A stretch of DNA of 21,343 bases from Actinomycetes bacterium (GTDB lineage Bacteria; Actinomycetota; Actinomycetes; Mycobacteriales; Mycobacteriaceae), in NCBI GenBank assembly GCA_023415515.1, contig JAEZKH010000207.1:1-21343 (forward strand). Direction: 5' to 3'. The notes beneath the pieces were generated by a model. The model was not told the DNA's origin. It worked only from the letters and a program-made list of their open reading frames with translations, and made no database searches. The stretch's first letter is position 1; each line of letters starts with the position of its first letter. Positions 1 to 6,620 of this stretch are shown in pieces. The translations under genes were made by a program, and so were the position numbers.

Positions 1-1
1 C

Positions 2-301
2 ATGTGGGACGACCTGGTCCGCGGCGCGATCGGCGCCATCATCCTCGTCGACACCCGACGGCTGCAGGACAGCTTCGCCGCGGTGGACTTTTTCGAGGCC
101 AGGAAGATGCCGTTTCTGATCGCGATCAACGAATTCGACGACGCGCCAACGTATCCGCCGCACGAAGTGCGGAAGGCGCTCGCGCTGGCCGATCACATTC
201 CGATCATCACCGTCGATGCGCGCGATCGGCAGTCCTCGACCGCGGCACTGATCTCGATCACCGAGTACGCGCTGAACGCTCTGCCGTCGGTGCCCGGCTG
301 A
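2..301 (+). CDS. mfpB: MfpB/CvnD-type GTP-binding protein, C-terminal part
   Basis: This is the last 99 codons of a small Ras-like GTPase; the N-terminus with the P-loop lies outside the window. Visible are the hydrophobic strand ending in ILVDTRR and the segment AINEFD (about visible residues 41-46), which sits where GTPases carry the NKxD base-recognition motif and is typical of conservon GTPases (CvnD, Rv3362c type). In this family the GTPase is the last gene of a sensor, roadblock, DUF742 and GTPase cluster; in M. smegmatis the equivalent protein, MfpB, has been reported to modulate MfpA. The next gene, mfpA, starts only 4 bp after the stop, which suggests co-transcription. The family call rests on the conserved C-terminal segment and on the neighbour. 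The first methionine seen is internal, not the start. Confidence 0.85.
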   Translation: MWDDLVRGAIGAIILVDTRRLQDSFAAVDFFEARKMPFLIAINEFDDAPTYPPHEVRKALALADHIPIITVDARDRQSSTAALISITEYALNALPSVPG

Positions 302-305
302 TCGC

Positions 306-869
306 GTGTCTGAGACCGAAACCGTATGGAAGGAACGGGAGTTCGTCTCCCATGACTTCCGTGATGACGATCTGTTCCGGTTGCGCACGGAACGGGCCGT
401 ATTCACCGAATGTGATTTCAGCGGCGTCGACATGGGCGAGTCCGAGCACGTCGGATCGGCTTTCCGTAACTGTGTTTTCCGTAGGACAACGCTGTGGCAC
501 AGCACCTTTCGGCATTGCAGTCTGCTCGGCTCGATGTTCACCGAATGCCGGCTGCGGCCGGTGCCGTTCGGCGAGGTCGACTTCACACTGGCGGTCCTCG
601 GCGACTGCGACCTGCGCGGGGTCGATCTGTCGGACTGCCGACTGCGCGAGGCCGGCCTGGTCAAGGCTGACCTCCGCAAGGCCCTGCTGCGGCGCGCCGA
701 TCTGCGCGGCGCCCGCACCCAGGACACCCGACTCGACGAGGCCGATCTGCGCGGCGCACACGTGGACCCGACACTGTGGACAACGGCGTCGGTGCGCGGC
801 GCGCGCGTCGACCTCGAACAGGCGCTGGCCTTCGCCGCCGCGCACGGTCTCGATGTGCACGGCCAGTGA
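306..869 (+). CDS. mfpA: MfpA pentapeptide-repeat protein (DNA gyrase protection)
   Basis: A 187-residue protein built almost wholly of pentapeptide repeats (A/C-D/x-L/F-x-x), for example CDFSG, ADLRK, ADLRG and ADLRG between residues 33 and 150. It ends in a helical tail (EQALAFAAAHGL, 171-182) like that used for dimerisation in MfpA. Pentapeptide proteins of this type form a right-handed beta-helix that mimics DNA, binds gyrase and lowers fluoroquinolone susceptibility. Length and sequence resemble M. tuberculosis Rv3361c (183 aa) closely from memory. The start is a GTG 4 bp after the upstream GTPase gene; no good ribosome binding site is seen, so translational coupling is likely. The only nearby ATG (326) is out of frame. 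The gene converges on the ABC exporter gene with 19 bp between the stops. Confidence 0.95.
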   Translation: MSETETVWKEREFVSHDFRDDDLFRLRTERAVFTECDFSGVDMGESEHVGSAFRNCVFRRTTLWHSTFRHCSLLGSMFTECRLRPVPFGEVDFTLAVLGDCDLRGVDLSDCRLREAGLVKADLRKALLRRADLRGARTQDTRLDEADLRGAHVDPTLWTTASVRGARVDLEQALAFAAAHGLDVHGQ

Positions 870-888
870 GCAGACGGCGCTGACGGCG

Positions 889-3480
889 CTAACCGGCCTT
901 GAGGCGGATCTTCCAGCGCACGAGGCTGAGGTACCCGACGCAGATCACCCCGAGCATGGCCATGTTGAACCACCATGTGCCGGGCTCGTGCCTCCAGTGT
1001 GAGTCCTGCGGTGTCAGTGGTCCTGGCACGAGCCTGAGAAGGTCGATGGTCGACGCCGTCGCGGCGAAGCCCCAGCGGGCCGGGGTGAGCCACGACAACT
1101 GGTCGAGCACGATGCGGCCGGTCACCGGGATCATGCCGCCCTGGAACACCAACTGCGACATGATCGCCACCACCAGCAGCGGCATGATCTGCTCGTTGGA
1201 CTTCGCCAGCGCCGAGAGGGCCAGACCCACCATCGCGGCCGCCACACAGCAGGCGGCCATGTCGACGAACAGCTCGAGGCTTCGGTTGGGGATCACCGCG
1301 CCGCTGGTGACGGCGCCTGGACCCCACTTCTTGCCCCAGATGTTGATCGCGGTCACGATGCTCGACTGCACGATCGCGAACGCGGCGAACACGATCACCT
1401 TCGCCATGAGGTAAGCGGTGGTCGACAATCCGACCGCCTGCTCGCGCAGGAAGATGGCGCGCTCGCCGATCAGCGCGCGGATCGTCAACGCGGTGCCCAT
1501 GAAGATCGCGCCGACGTTGAGCAACACCAGTATCTGGCCGGGCTCGTTGGGTGCCGCACCACCCTGGATGGCGGGCACGGGCACACCGAAGCCGACGTCA
1601 CCGGGCACCGAAAGCGACAGGATCCCCATGATGAACGGCAGGAACGCCAGGAAGATGAAGTAGCCGCGGTCGGAGACGATCAGCCTCATCTGCCGTCGTG
1701 CGATGGTCGAGAACTGCCGTCGCACACTGGTTTTCGTCGGCTTGCCGAGATCGCCGGGGGTCTGCGAGGGCGGCTGCGGCGGCGTCGGTCCGGTCAGGGC
1801 GACATAACGCTGGTGCGCCGCGTCCGGATCGCGCGCCACGGTGCTGAAGATGTCCGCCCAGTTGGTGGTTCCCATCGCGGCACCGATCTGGCTGGGCGGC
1901 CCGCAGAACGCGGTCTTGCCGCCCGGTGCCAGTAGCAGCACCTGGTCACAGACGTCGAGGTAGGACAGCGAGTGGGTGACGACCAACACCACGCGGCCGG
2001 CGTCGGCGAGCTGGCGCAGCATCGTCATGACCTGGCGGTCGAGCGCGGGGTCGAGTCCCGACGTCGGTTCGTCGAGGATGAGCAGCGACGGCCCGGTCAG
2101 CAGCTCCATCGCCACCGACGCGCGCTTGCGCTGACCGCCGGACAGCTTGTCGACGCGTGTCTTGCGGTGCTGGGTCATCTCGAGTTCCTCGAGTACCTGC
2201 GCGACGACCCGTTCGCGGTCTTCTTTGTTGGTGTCGGGCGGAAGGCGTAGCTCGGCGGCGTACATCAGCGCCTGTTCGACGGTGAGCTGCCCGTGCACGA
2301 CGTCGTCCTGGGGAACCATGCCGATCCGGGAGCGCAGCGACGCGTACTCGGCGTGGATGTCGTGGCCCTCGAAGGCGACGGTGCCCGTGGTCGGGTGCGT
2401 GTAACCCGCGACCAACCGCGCGAATGTCGACTTGCCCGCACCGGAGGGGCCGATGACCGCCGTCAACGTGCCCGGCCTCGCGGTCAGCGAGATGTTGTCC
2501 AACAGCGTCTTGTTGCCCTCGATGGTCCACGTCACGCCGTGCACGTCCAGGCCGCCGGTGCCGCTGGCCGCGCTGGTCTCGGTGCGACGGACCAACATGC
2601 CGCCGTGGAACACCAGGTCGACGTTGCCGATGGTGACGGTGTCGCCGTCGCGCAGCATGGCGCTCTCCACGCGCGAACCGTTGACGAAGGTTCCGTTGAT
2701 GCTGCGGTTGTCGCGGATCTCCGCGCCGCCCTGGCCGTTCGGGATCAGGGTTGCGTGGTGGCGCGAGGCCAGCACATCGGGGATGACGATGTCGTTGTCG
2801 GTGTTGCGGCCGATTTTGATCGAGCCCGCGGGTGCCTCGGCGGGCCTGCTGGGCCGCAGGATCTTCAGCATGCTCGTCGCGAGGTTGCCCTCGCTCGAAC
2901 GCGGTGCCGCCGTGGGGCCGAGCGCCGTCACCGACTCCAACGCCGGTTGCGAGAGGCCGGAGCGGGCGGCCGGAACCGACGCCGCGGTCGGAACCCTTGG
3001 CTGCGGCTGCGATCCGGTGTATCCGGGCGGGCCGCTCGGATAGCGCGGCTGTTGGGTGGACGGGTACGGGCGGGCCGCCGAGGGTGGCGCGGCGGCCGGT
3101 TGCTGGCTCGGCCACGACGCGCTCGGCCTGGCGACCGGGATCGCGGACGTCGGCGGCCGTCCCGCCGCCTGCTGTCTGCCCACCTCGAACACCAACTCGG
3201 GACCGTCGGGGTTGCCGATGTTGACGTGCAGACCGTCGGAGATGTCGACGGTCGGCACGCGGCGGCCGTTGACGAACATTCCGTTGAGGCTGCCGTTGTC
3301 GATGGCTACCCACCGGCCCTGGTCGAACCGCAACACCAGGTGCGCGCGCGAGATCAAAGGGTGTGCGATACGGACGTCGGCGCGGAGATCACGGCCGATG
3401 ACCACATCGTTTCCAGCGGCGAAGGTGCGCGCCGAGCCATCGTTGCGAACGGTCAGCGCGGGCGGGGCTGGTCGTGTCAT
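889..3480 (-). CDS. Double-FHA ABC transporter, ATP-binding and permease fusion (Rv1747-like)
   Basis: An 863-residue half-transporter (Rv1747 has 865). Order: FHA domain 1 (about 25-92; G29-R30, S44/H47, N66-G67); a Pro/Ala/Ser/Gln-rich linker (about 103-210) holding Thr residues that could be phosphorylated; FHA domain 2 (about 220-292; G224-R225, S239, H241, N262-G263); ABC ATPase (about 311-560) with Walker A GPSGAGKS (344-351), signature LSGGQ (446-450) and Walker B LLILDEP (466-472); then an ABC-2 type permease with about six membrane segments (from 605). Rv1747 is phosphorylated by the kinase PknF, its FHA domains bind the phosphothreonines, and it has been linked to export of cell-envelope lipo-oligosaccharides. 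No kinase gene is in this window. The start was placed at the ATG at 3480 because FHA1 begins just after it and a TAGAGT -10 element lies 8 nt upstream; a longer reading frame to 3639 would overlap the upstream gene. Confidence 0.92.
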   Translation of the reverse strand: MTRPAPPALTVRNDGSARTFAAGNDVVIGRDLRADVRIAHPLISRAHLVLRFDQGRWVAIDNGSLNGMFVNGRRVPTVDISDGLHVNIGNPDGPELVFEVGRQQAAGRPPTSAIPVARPSASWPSQQPAAAPPSAARPYPSTQQPRYPSGPPGYTGSQPQPRVPTAASVPAARSGLSQPALESVTALGPTAAPRSSEGNLATSMLKILRPSRPAEAPAGSIKIGRNTDNDIVIPDVLASRHHATLIPNGQGGAEIRDNRSINGTFVNGSRVESAMLRDGDTVTIGNVDLVFHGGMLVRRTETSAASGTGGLDVHGVTWTIEGNKTLLDNISLTARPGTLTAVIGPSGAGKSTFARLVAGYTHPTTGTVAFEGHDIHAEYASLRSRIGMVPQDDVVHGQLTVEQALMYAAELRLPPDTNKEDRERVVAQVLEELEMTQHRKTRVDKLSGGQRKRASVAMELLTGPSLLILDEPTSGLDPALDRQVMTMLRQLADAGRVVLVVTHSLSYLDVCDQVLLLAPGGKTAFCGPPSQIGAAMGTTNWADIFSTVARDPDAAHQRYVALTGPTPPQPPSQTPGDLGKPTKTSVRRQFSTIARRQMRLIVSDRGYFIFLAFLPFIMGILSLSVPGDVGFGVPVPAIQGGAAPNEPGQILVLLNVGAIFMGTALTIRALIGERAIFLREQAVGLSTTAYLMAKVIVFAAFAIVQSSIVTAINIWGKKWGPGAVTSGAVIPNRSLELFVDMAACCVAAAMVGLALSALAKSNEQIMPLLVVAIMSQLVFQGGMIPVTGRIVLDQLSWLTPARWGFAATASTIDLLRLVPGPLTPQDSHWRHEPGTWWFNMAMLGVICVGYLSLVRWKIRLKAG

Positions 3481-3488
3481 CGCGACCA

Positions 3489-3494
3489 ACTCTA
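3489..3494 (-). promoter_or_regulatory. Probable -10 element (TAGAGT) of the FHA-ABC gene
   Basis: On the minus strand TAGAGT (TANNNT) lies 8 nt before the ATG at 3480, which fits a leaderless mycobacterial transcript. It lies in the 83-bp gap behind the oxidoreductase gene, so the exporter may be transcribed on its own. No clear -35 box was found. Confidence 0.4.
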
Positions 3495-3563
3495 TAGGTA
3501 GGGTCGCCCCCACTGTGCGGTGTCGGTGATCTGTTGCCCCGCCATCAGCCCAGTCGCGGCAAG

Positions 3564-4760
3564 TCAGCCCGGCGAGCCGGTCACCACGCAGTGGGTGTGG
3601 CTGTAGATGGTGGCCATGCACTTGTTGCAGTGCGTGCACGCCGACAACACCGTGTGCGCGTCGCCATCGTCTTTGATGCGGTTGATCAGGTCCGGCTCGG
3701 CGAGCAGCGCCCGTCCCATCGCCACGAAGTCGAATCCCTCGGCCATCGCGAGGTCCATCGTTTCGCGGTTCGTGATGCCGCCGAGGAGGATCAGCGGCAG
3801 CGTCAGCTCGGCGCGGAACTTCTTGGCGTCGCGCAGCAGGAACGCCTCGCGGTAGGGGTACTCACGCAGGAATTTCTTCCCGGTCATCCGGATGCCCCAC
3901 CGCAGCGGCGGCTTGAACGCCCCGGCGAACTCCTTGACGGGGGCGTCGCCGCGGAACAGGTACATCGGGTTGACCAGCGAGCTCCCCGCGGTGAGCTCGA
4001 TGGCGTCGAGGCCGCCGTCCTCTTCGAGCCACTTGGCCGTCTGCAGCGACTCGTCGATCGAGATGCCGCCGCGCACGCCGTCGGCCATCGTCAGCTTCGC
4101 CGTGACCGCGATCGGCGTGCCCTCGTTCTCGACTGCCCGGCGCACCGCCATCACGATGCCGCGCGCGACCTTGGCGCGGTTCGCCAGCGAGCCGCCGAAC
4201 TCGTCGTCGCGCCGGTTGATCAACGGGCTCAGGAACGAACTGGCGAAATAGTTGTGGCCCAGATGGATCTCGACCGCGTCGAAACCGGCCTCGATCGCGT
4301 ACCGCGCCGCAGCGGCGTGGGCGTCGATGATGTCGCGGATGTCGTCGGCGTCGGCCTTCTTCGCGAACCGCATCGAAAGCGGGTTGAAGAACCGCACGGG
4401 CGCATACGCCTTGGCTTTGGTGGTGCGCGCGTTGGCGACCGGGCCGGCATGACCGATCTGGGCGCTGATCGCGGCGCCTTCGGCGTGAACGGCGTCGGTC
4501 AGCCTGCGCAGGCCCCCAATCGCCTCGGGCCGCCACCACAGCACGTTGCCCTCGGTGCGGCCGCCCTTCGTCACGGCCAGATAGGCGACCGTCGTCATGC
4601 CGACACCGCCCGCGGCGGGCAGCCGGTGATACGTGATGAGGTCGTCGGTGACGAGTGCGTTCGGGGTGGCGCCCTCGAAGGTCGCCGATTTGATGACGCG
4701 GTTGCGCAGCGTGACCGGGCCGAGCTTGGCGGGGGTGAACACATCGGGCGCGCTGTTCAT
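3564..4760 (-). CDS. NADH:flavin oxidoreductase, Old Yellow Enzyme family (Rv3359-like)
   Basis: A 398-residue FMN-binding TIM-barrel protein. The N-terminus has the LGPVTLRNRVIKSAT signature (13-27), QIGHAG at 101-106, the substrate-binding HLGHNY at 166-171, the barrel phosphate-site segment GGITNRE (327-333) and FDFVAMGRALLAEP (343-356). Family members reduce activated C=C bonds with NAD(P)H; the substrate here is unknown. The C-terminus has a cysteine cluster, C375, C378, C381 and C391, near the position where 2,4-dienoyl-CoA reductases hold a 4Fe-4S cluster, but the FAD/NADPH domains of those enzymes are absent. The ATG at 4760 was chosen because the protein aligns with the family from there; codons further upstream would run into folD. 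The gene is divergent from folD with 28 bp between starts. Confidence 0.88.
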   Translation of the reverse strand: MNSAPDVFTPAKLGPVTLRNRVIKSATFEGATPNALVTDDLITYHRLPAAGGVGMTTVAYLAVTKGGRTEGNVLWWRPEAIGGLRRLTDAVHAEGAAISAQIGHAGPVANARTTKAKAYAPVRFFNPLSMRFAKKADADDIRDIIDAHAAAARYAIEAGFDAVEIHLGHNYFASSFLSPLINRRDDEFGGSLANRAKVARGIVMAVRRAVENEGTPIAVTAKLTMADGVRGGISIDESLQTAKWLEEDGGLDAIELTAGSSLVNPMYLFRGDAPVKEFAGAFKPPLRWGIRMTGKKFLREYPYREAFLLRDAKKFRAELTLPLILLGGITNRETMDLAMAEGFDFVAMGRALLAEPDLINRIKDDGDAHTVLSACTHCNKCMATIYSHTHCVVTGSPG

Positions 4761-4788
4761 AGCAGGGGAGCATGCCAGACTGAGTGCC
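4761..4788. promoter_or_regulatory. Compact divergent promoter region between the oxidoreductase gene and folD
   Basis: Only 28 bp separate the two start codons. On the plus strand CAGACT (4776-4781) lies 7 nt before the folD GTG. On the minus strand CATGCT (4774-4769) lies 8 nt before the oxidoreductase ATG. Both keep the A at position 2 and T at position 6 of a TANNNT -10 box, so both genes could be leaderless. The -35 regions would then lie inside the opposite gene. Neither motif is a perfect -10, so this is tentative. Confidence 0.35.
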
Positions 4789-5640
4789 GTGGGTGCGATC
4801 ACATTGGACGGTAGGGCCACGCGGGACGAGATCTTCGTCGACCTGAAGGAGCGGGTGGAGGCGCTGACCGCGGCCGGGCGCACGCCGGGACTCGGTACGG
4901 TTCTCGTCGGCGACGATCCTGGTTCGCAGGCCTATGTGCGCGGGAAGCACGCCGACTGCGCGAAGGTCGGTATCAACTCCATCCGCCGCGATCTGCCTGC
5001 CGACATCAGCAAGGCGAAGCTCGACGAGACCATCGACGAGCTGAACGCCAACCCGGAGTGCACGGGCTACATCATCCAACTGCCCCTGCCAAGGCACCTC
5101 AACGAGAACGCCGCGCTGGAACGCCTCGACCCGGGCAAGGACGCCGACGGTCTGCACCCGATGAACCTGGGCAGGCTGGTGCTCAACGAGCCCGCGCCGC
5201 TGCCGTGCACGCCGCGCGGAATCGTGCATCTGTTGAGGCGTTTCGAGGTGGAGATCGCGGGCGCCCATGCGGTCGTGATCGGCAGGGGCGTGACCGTCGG
5301 CAGACCGTTGGGACTGCTGCTCACCAGGCGCTCCGAGAACGCCACGGTGACGTTGTGCCACACCGCGACTCGGCACCTTCCCCAGCTGACCCGCGAGGCC
5401 GACATCGTCATCGCTGCCGCAGGGGTGCCCCATATGGTCACCGCCGAGATGGTGAAGCCGGGTGCGGCCGTCGTCGATGTCGGGGTGAGCCGCGATCAGA
5501 ACGGCAAGCTGGTCGGCGACGTCGCCCCCGATGTGTGGGAGGTGGCAGGTCACGTGTCGCCGAACCCTGGGGGCGTGGGCCTGCTGACCCGGGCCTTCCT
5601 GCTGGCCAACGTCGTCGAACTCGCCGAACGGGCGCAGTGA
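4789..5640 (+). CDS. folD: Bifunctional methylene-THF dehydrogenase / methenyl-THF cyclohydrolase FolD
   Basis: A 283-residue cytosolic enzyme that interconverts 5,10-methylene-THF and 10-formyl-THF using NADP, supplying one-carbon units. It has the substrate region with Y49 and K53 (AYVRGKHADC), IIQLPLP (95-101), DADGLHP (118-124), the dinucleotide motif GRGVTVGRP (165-173), VVDVGVSR (228-235) and NPGGVGLLT (259-267). In most family members the last motif reads PGGVGPxT; here Pro is replaced by Leu at 265. The GTG at 4789 was chosen because the protein then begins MGAITLDG, as in mycobacterial FolD, and because translation from the upstream ATG codons would extend into the divergent gene. 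The stop overlaps the next start by 4 bp. Confidence 0.96.
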   Translation: MGAITLDGRATRDEIFVDLKERVEALTAAGRTPGLGTVLVGDDPGSQAYVRGKHADCAKVGINSIRRDLPADISKAKLDETIDELNANPECTGYIIQLPLPRHLNENAALERLDPGKDADGLHPMNLGRLVLNEPAPLPCTPRGIVHLLRRFEVEIAGAHAVVIGRGVTVGRPLGLLLTRRSENATVTLCHTATRHLPQLTREADIVIAAAGVPHMVTAEMVKPGAAVVDVGVSRDQNGKLVGDVAPDVWEVAGHVSPNPGGVGLLTRAFLLANVVELAERAQ

Positions 5641-5930
5641 CGCCACGGGAGTTCGCCCGCAAGGTGCTCCGCGGCCAGTGGCCGATCCTGCTGGTCGGCC
5701 TCATCTTCGTGGCGGCGTTCGGCCTGGTGATCGCCGGATACTGGCGACGCGGCGCCCTGGTTCTCGGCATCGGTGTGGCGGTCGCCGCCGCGCTGCGCAT
5801 AGCCCTCACCGACGAGCGGGCGGGCCTGCTCGCGGTACGCACCAAGACCATCGACTTCGTGACCACCGCGACCGTCAGCGCCGCGGTCCTCTACATCTCG
5901 GCGACCATCGACCCGTTGGGCACCAGCTAG
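5637..5930 (+). CDS. DUF3017 small integral membrane protein (Rv3355c-like)
   Basis: A 97-residue protein with three hydrophobic segments at about 15-35, 38-57 and 73-91, and a basic N-terminus (MTPREFARKVLRG). It begins at a GTG that overlaps the folD stop (GTGA, 5637-5640), so translation is probably coupled to folD. In mycobacteria a DUF3017 protein of the same size follows folD (Rv3355c, 97 aa). The function is unknown. The pairing with folD hints at a link to folate or one-carbon metabolism, but that is inference only. Confidence 0.88.
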   Translation: MTPREFARKVLRGQWPILLVGLIFVAAFGLVIAGYWRRGALVLGIGVAVAAALRIALTDERAGLLAVRTKTIDFVTTATVSAAVLYISATIDPLGTS

Positions 5931-5948
5931 CAAAGCTGCCCGTAGGGA

Positions 5949-5971
5949 AAAATTGCCTAGTGTGCAATTTT
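5949..5971. promoter_or_regulatory. 23-bp palindromic operator upstream of the TetR gene
   Basis: A perfect 8-bp inverted repeat, AAAATTGC (5949-5956) and GCAATTTT (5964-5971), flanks a 7-bp spacer CTAGTGT. It lies in the 57-bp gap between the DUF3017 stop and the TetR start and just upstream of a TATCGT -10 box, a usual position and size for a TetR operator. The regulator encoded next is the likely ligand. Confidence 0.75.
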
Positions 5972-5974
5972 CTG

Positions 5975-5980
5975 TATCGT
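5975..5980 (+). promoter_or_regulatory. Probable -10 element (TATCGT) of the tetR-monooxygenase operon
   Basis: TATCGT fits TANNNT and lies 7 nt before the GTG at 5988, consistent with a leaderless transcript starting at that codon. The palindromic operator covers the -35 to -10 spacer, so bound repressor would block RNA polymerase. Confidence 0.5.
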
Positions 5981-5987
5981 GGGTTGG

Positions 5988-6620
5988 GTGACCGGCCTGC
6001 GGGAGCGTAAGAAGCTCGACACCCGACGCGCGCTCAGCGACGCCGCCTTGACCCTGGCGTTCGAGCGCGGCCTCGACGCCGTCACGCGCGAGGCGATCGC
6101 CGAGTTGGCCGGGGTCTCGCTGCGCACGTTCAACAACTACTTCACCGGCAAGTACGAAGCGCTGGCCTACCGGCAGACCGAACGCCTGCGGCGCAGCATC
6201 ACCGTCCTGCGGGACCGCCCGCGCGACGAACCGCTGTGGACATCGATCACCGAATCAGTGGTCACCCCGCTGGAAGAGGACCTCCGGGAAGCCGGCGGCG
6301 AGGAGAACAGGATCCCCAGCCGGACCGAGCTCGCCGAGGTCCGAAAGCTGTTGATGCGACCGGAGATCCGCGATGCCGCAAACAGGGAGCTGTTCGACGA
6401 GTGGCTCGAGGCCGTCGCCGAGCGCACCGGCACCGATCCGGAGCGCGACCTCTACCCGCGGCTGGTGGCGGCCGTCGTGCGGGCGGTCGGCGACGCGGCG
6501 ACGGAGACCTACGTGCGGTCCGAACCGCCGGTCGCGATCACCGACCTGCTCCGCGCCGGCTTCGCCGAGGTCGCCGCAGGCCTACCGGAGCCGACGCCTA
6601 CGAGACGGAGCACGCGATGA
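5988..6620 (+). CDS. TetR/AcrR family transcriptional regulator
   Basis: A 210-residue repressor. The N-terminal DNA-binding domain (about 1-60) reads MTGLRERKKLDTRRALSDAA and contains the helix-turn-helix AIAELAGVSLRTFNNYF (36-52). The rest is a variable helical ligand-binding domain whose ligand cannot be told from sequence. The GTG at 5988 is preferred over the GTG at 5979 because the protein then begins with the common TetR N-terminus and because a TATCGT -10 box lies 7 nt upstream. The stop overlaps the start of the FAD monooxygenase (ATGA, 6617-6620), so the two form an operon. It probably represses itself and the monooxygenase through the palindrome at 5949-5971. Confidence 0.92.
   Translation: MTGLRERKKLDTRRALSDAALTLAFERGLDAVTREAIAELAGVSLRTFNNYFTGKYEALAYRQTERLRRSITVLRDRPRDEPLWTSITESVVTPLEEDLREAGGEENRIPSRTELAEVRKLLMRPEIRDAANRELFDEWLEAVAERTGTDPERDLYPRLVAAVVRAVGDAATETYVRSEPPVAITDLLRAGFAEVAAGLPEPTPTRRSTR

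Noticed and set aside
2293..3501. Long open frame on the plus strand opposite the FHA-ABC gene (402 codons)
   Set aside because: It is antisense to conserved FHA and ATPase motifs, and its translation is Arg/Ala/Val-rich without recognisable domains. GC-rich codon bias explains it.
3534..4814. Long open frame on the plus strand opposite the oxidoreductase gene (426 codons)
   Set aside because: It mirrors a clear Old Yellow Enzyme coding sequence, overlaps the start of folD and has no recognisable domain.
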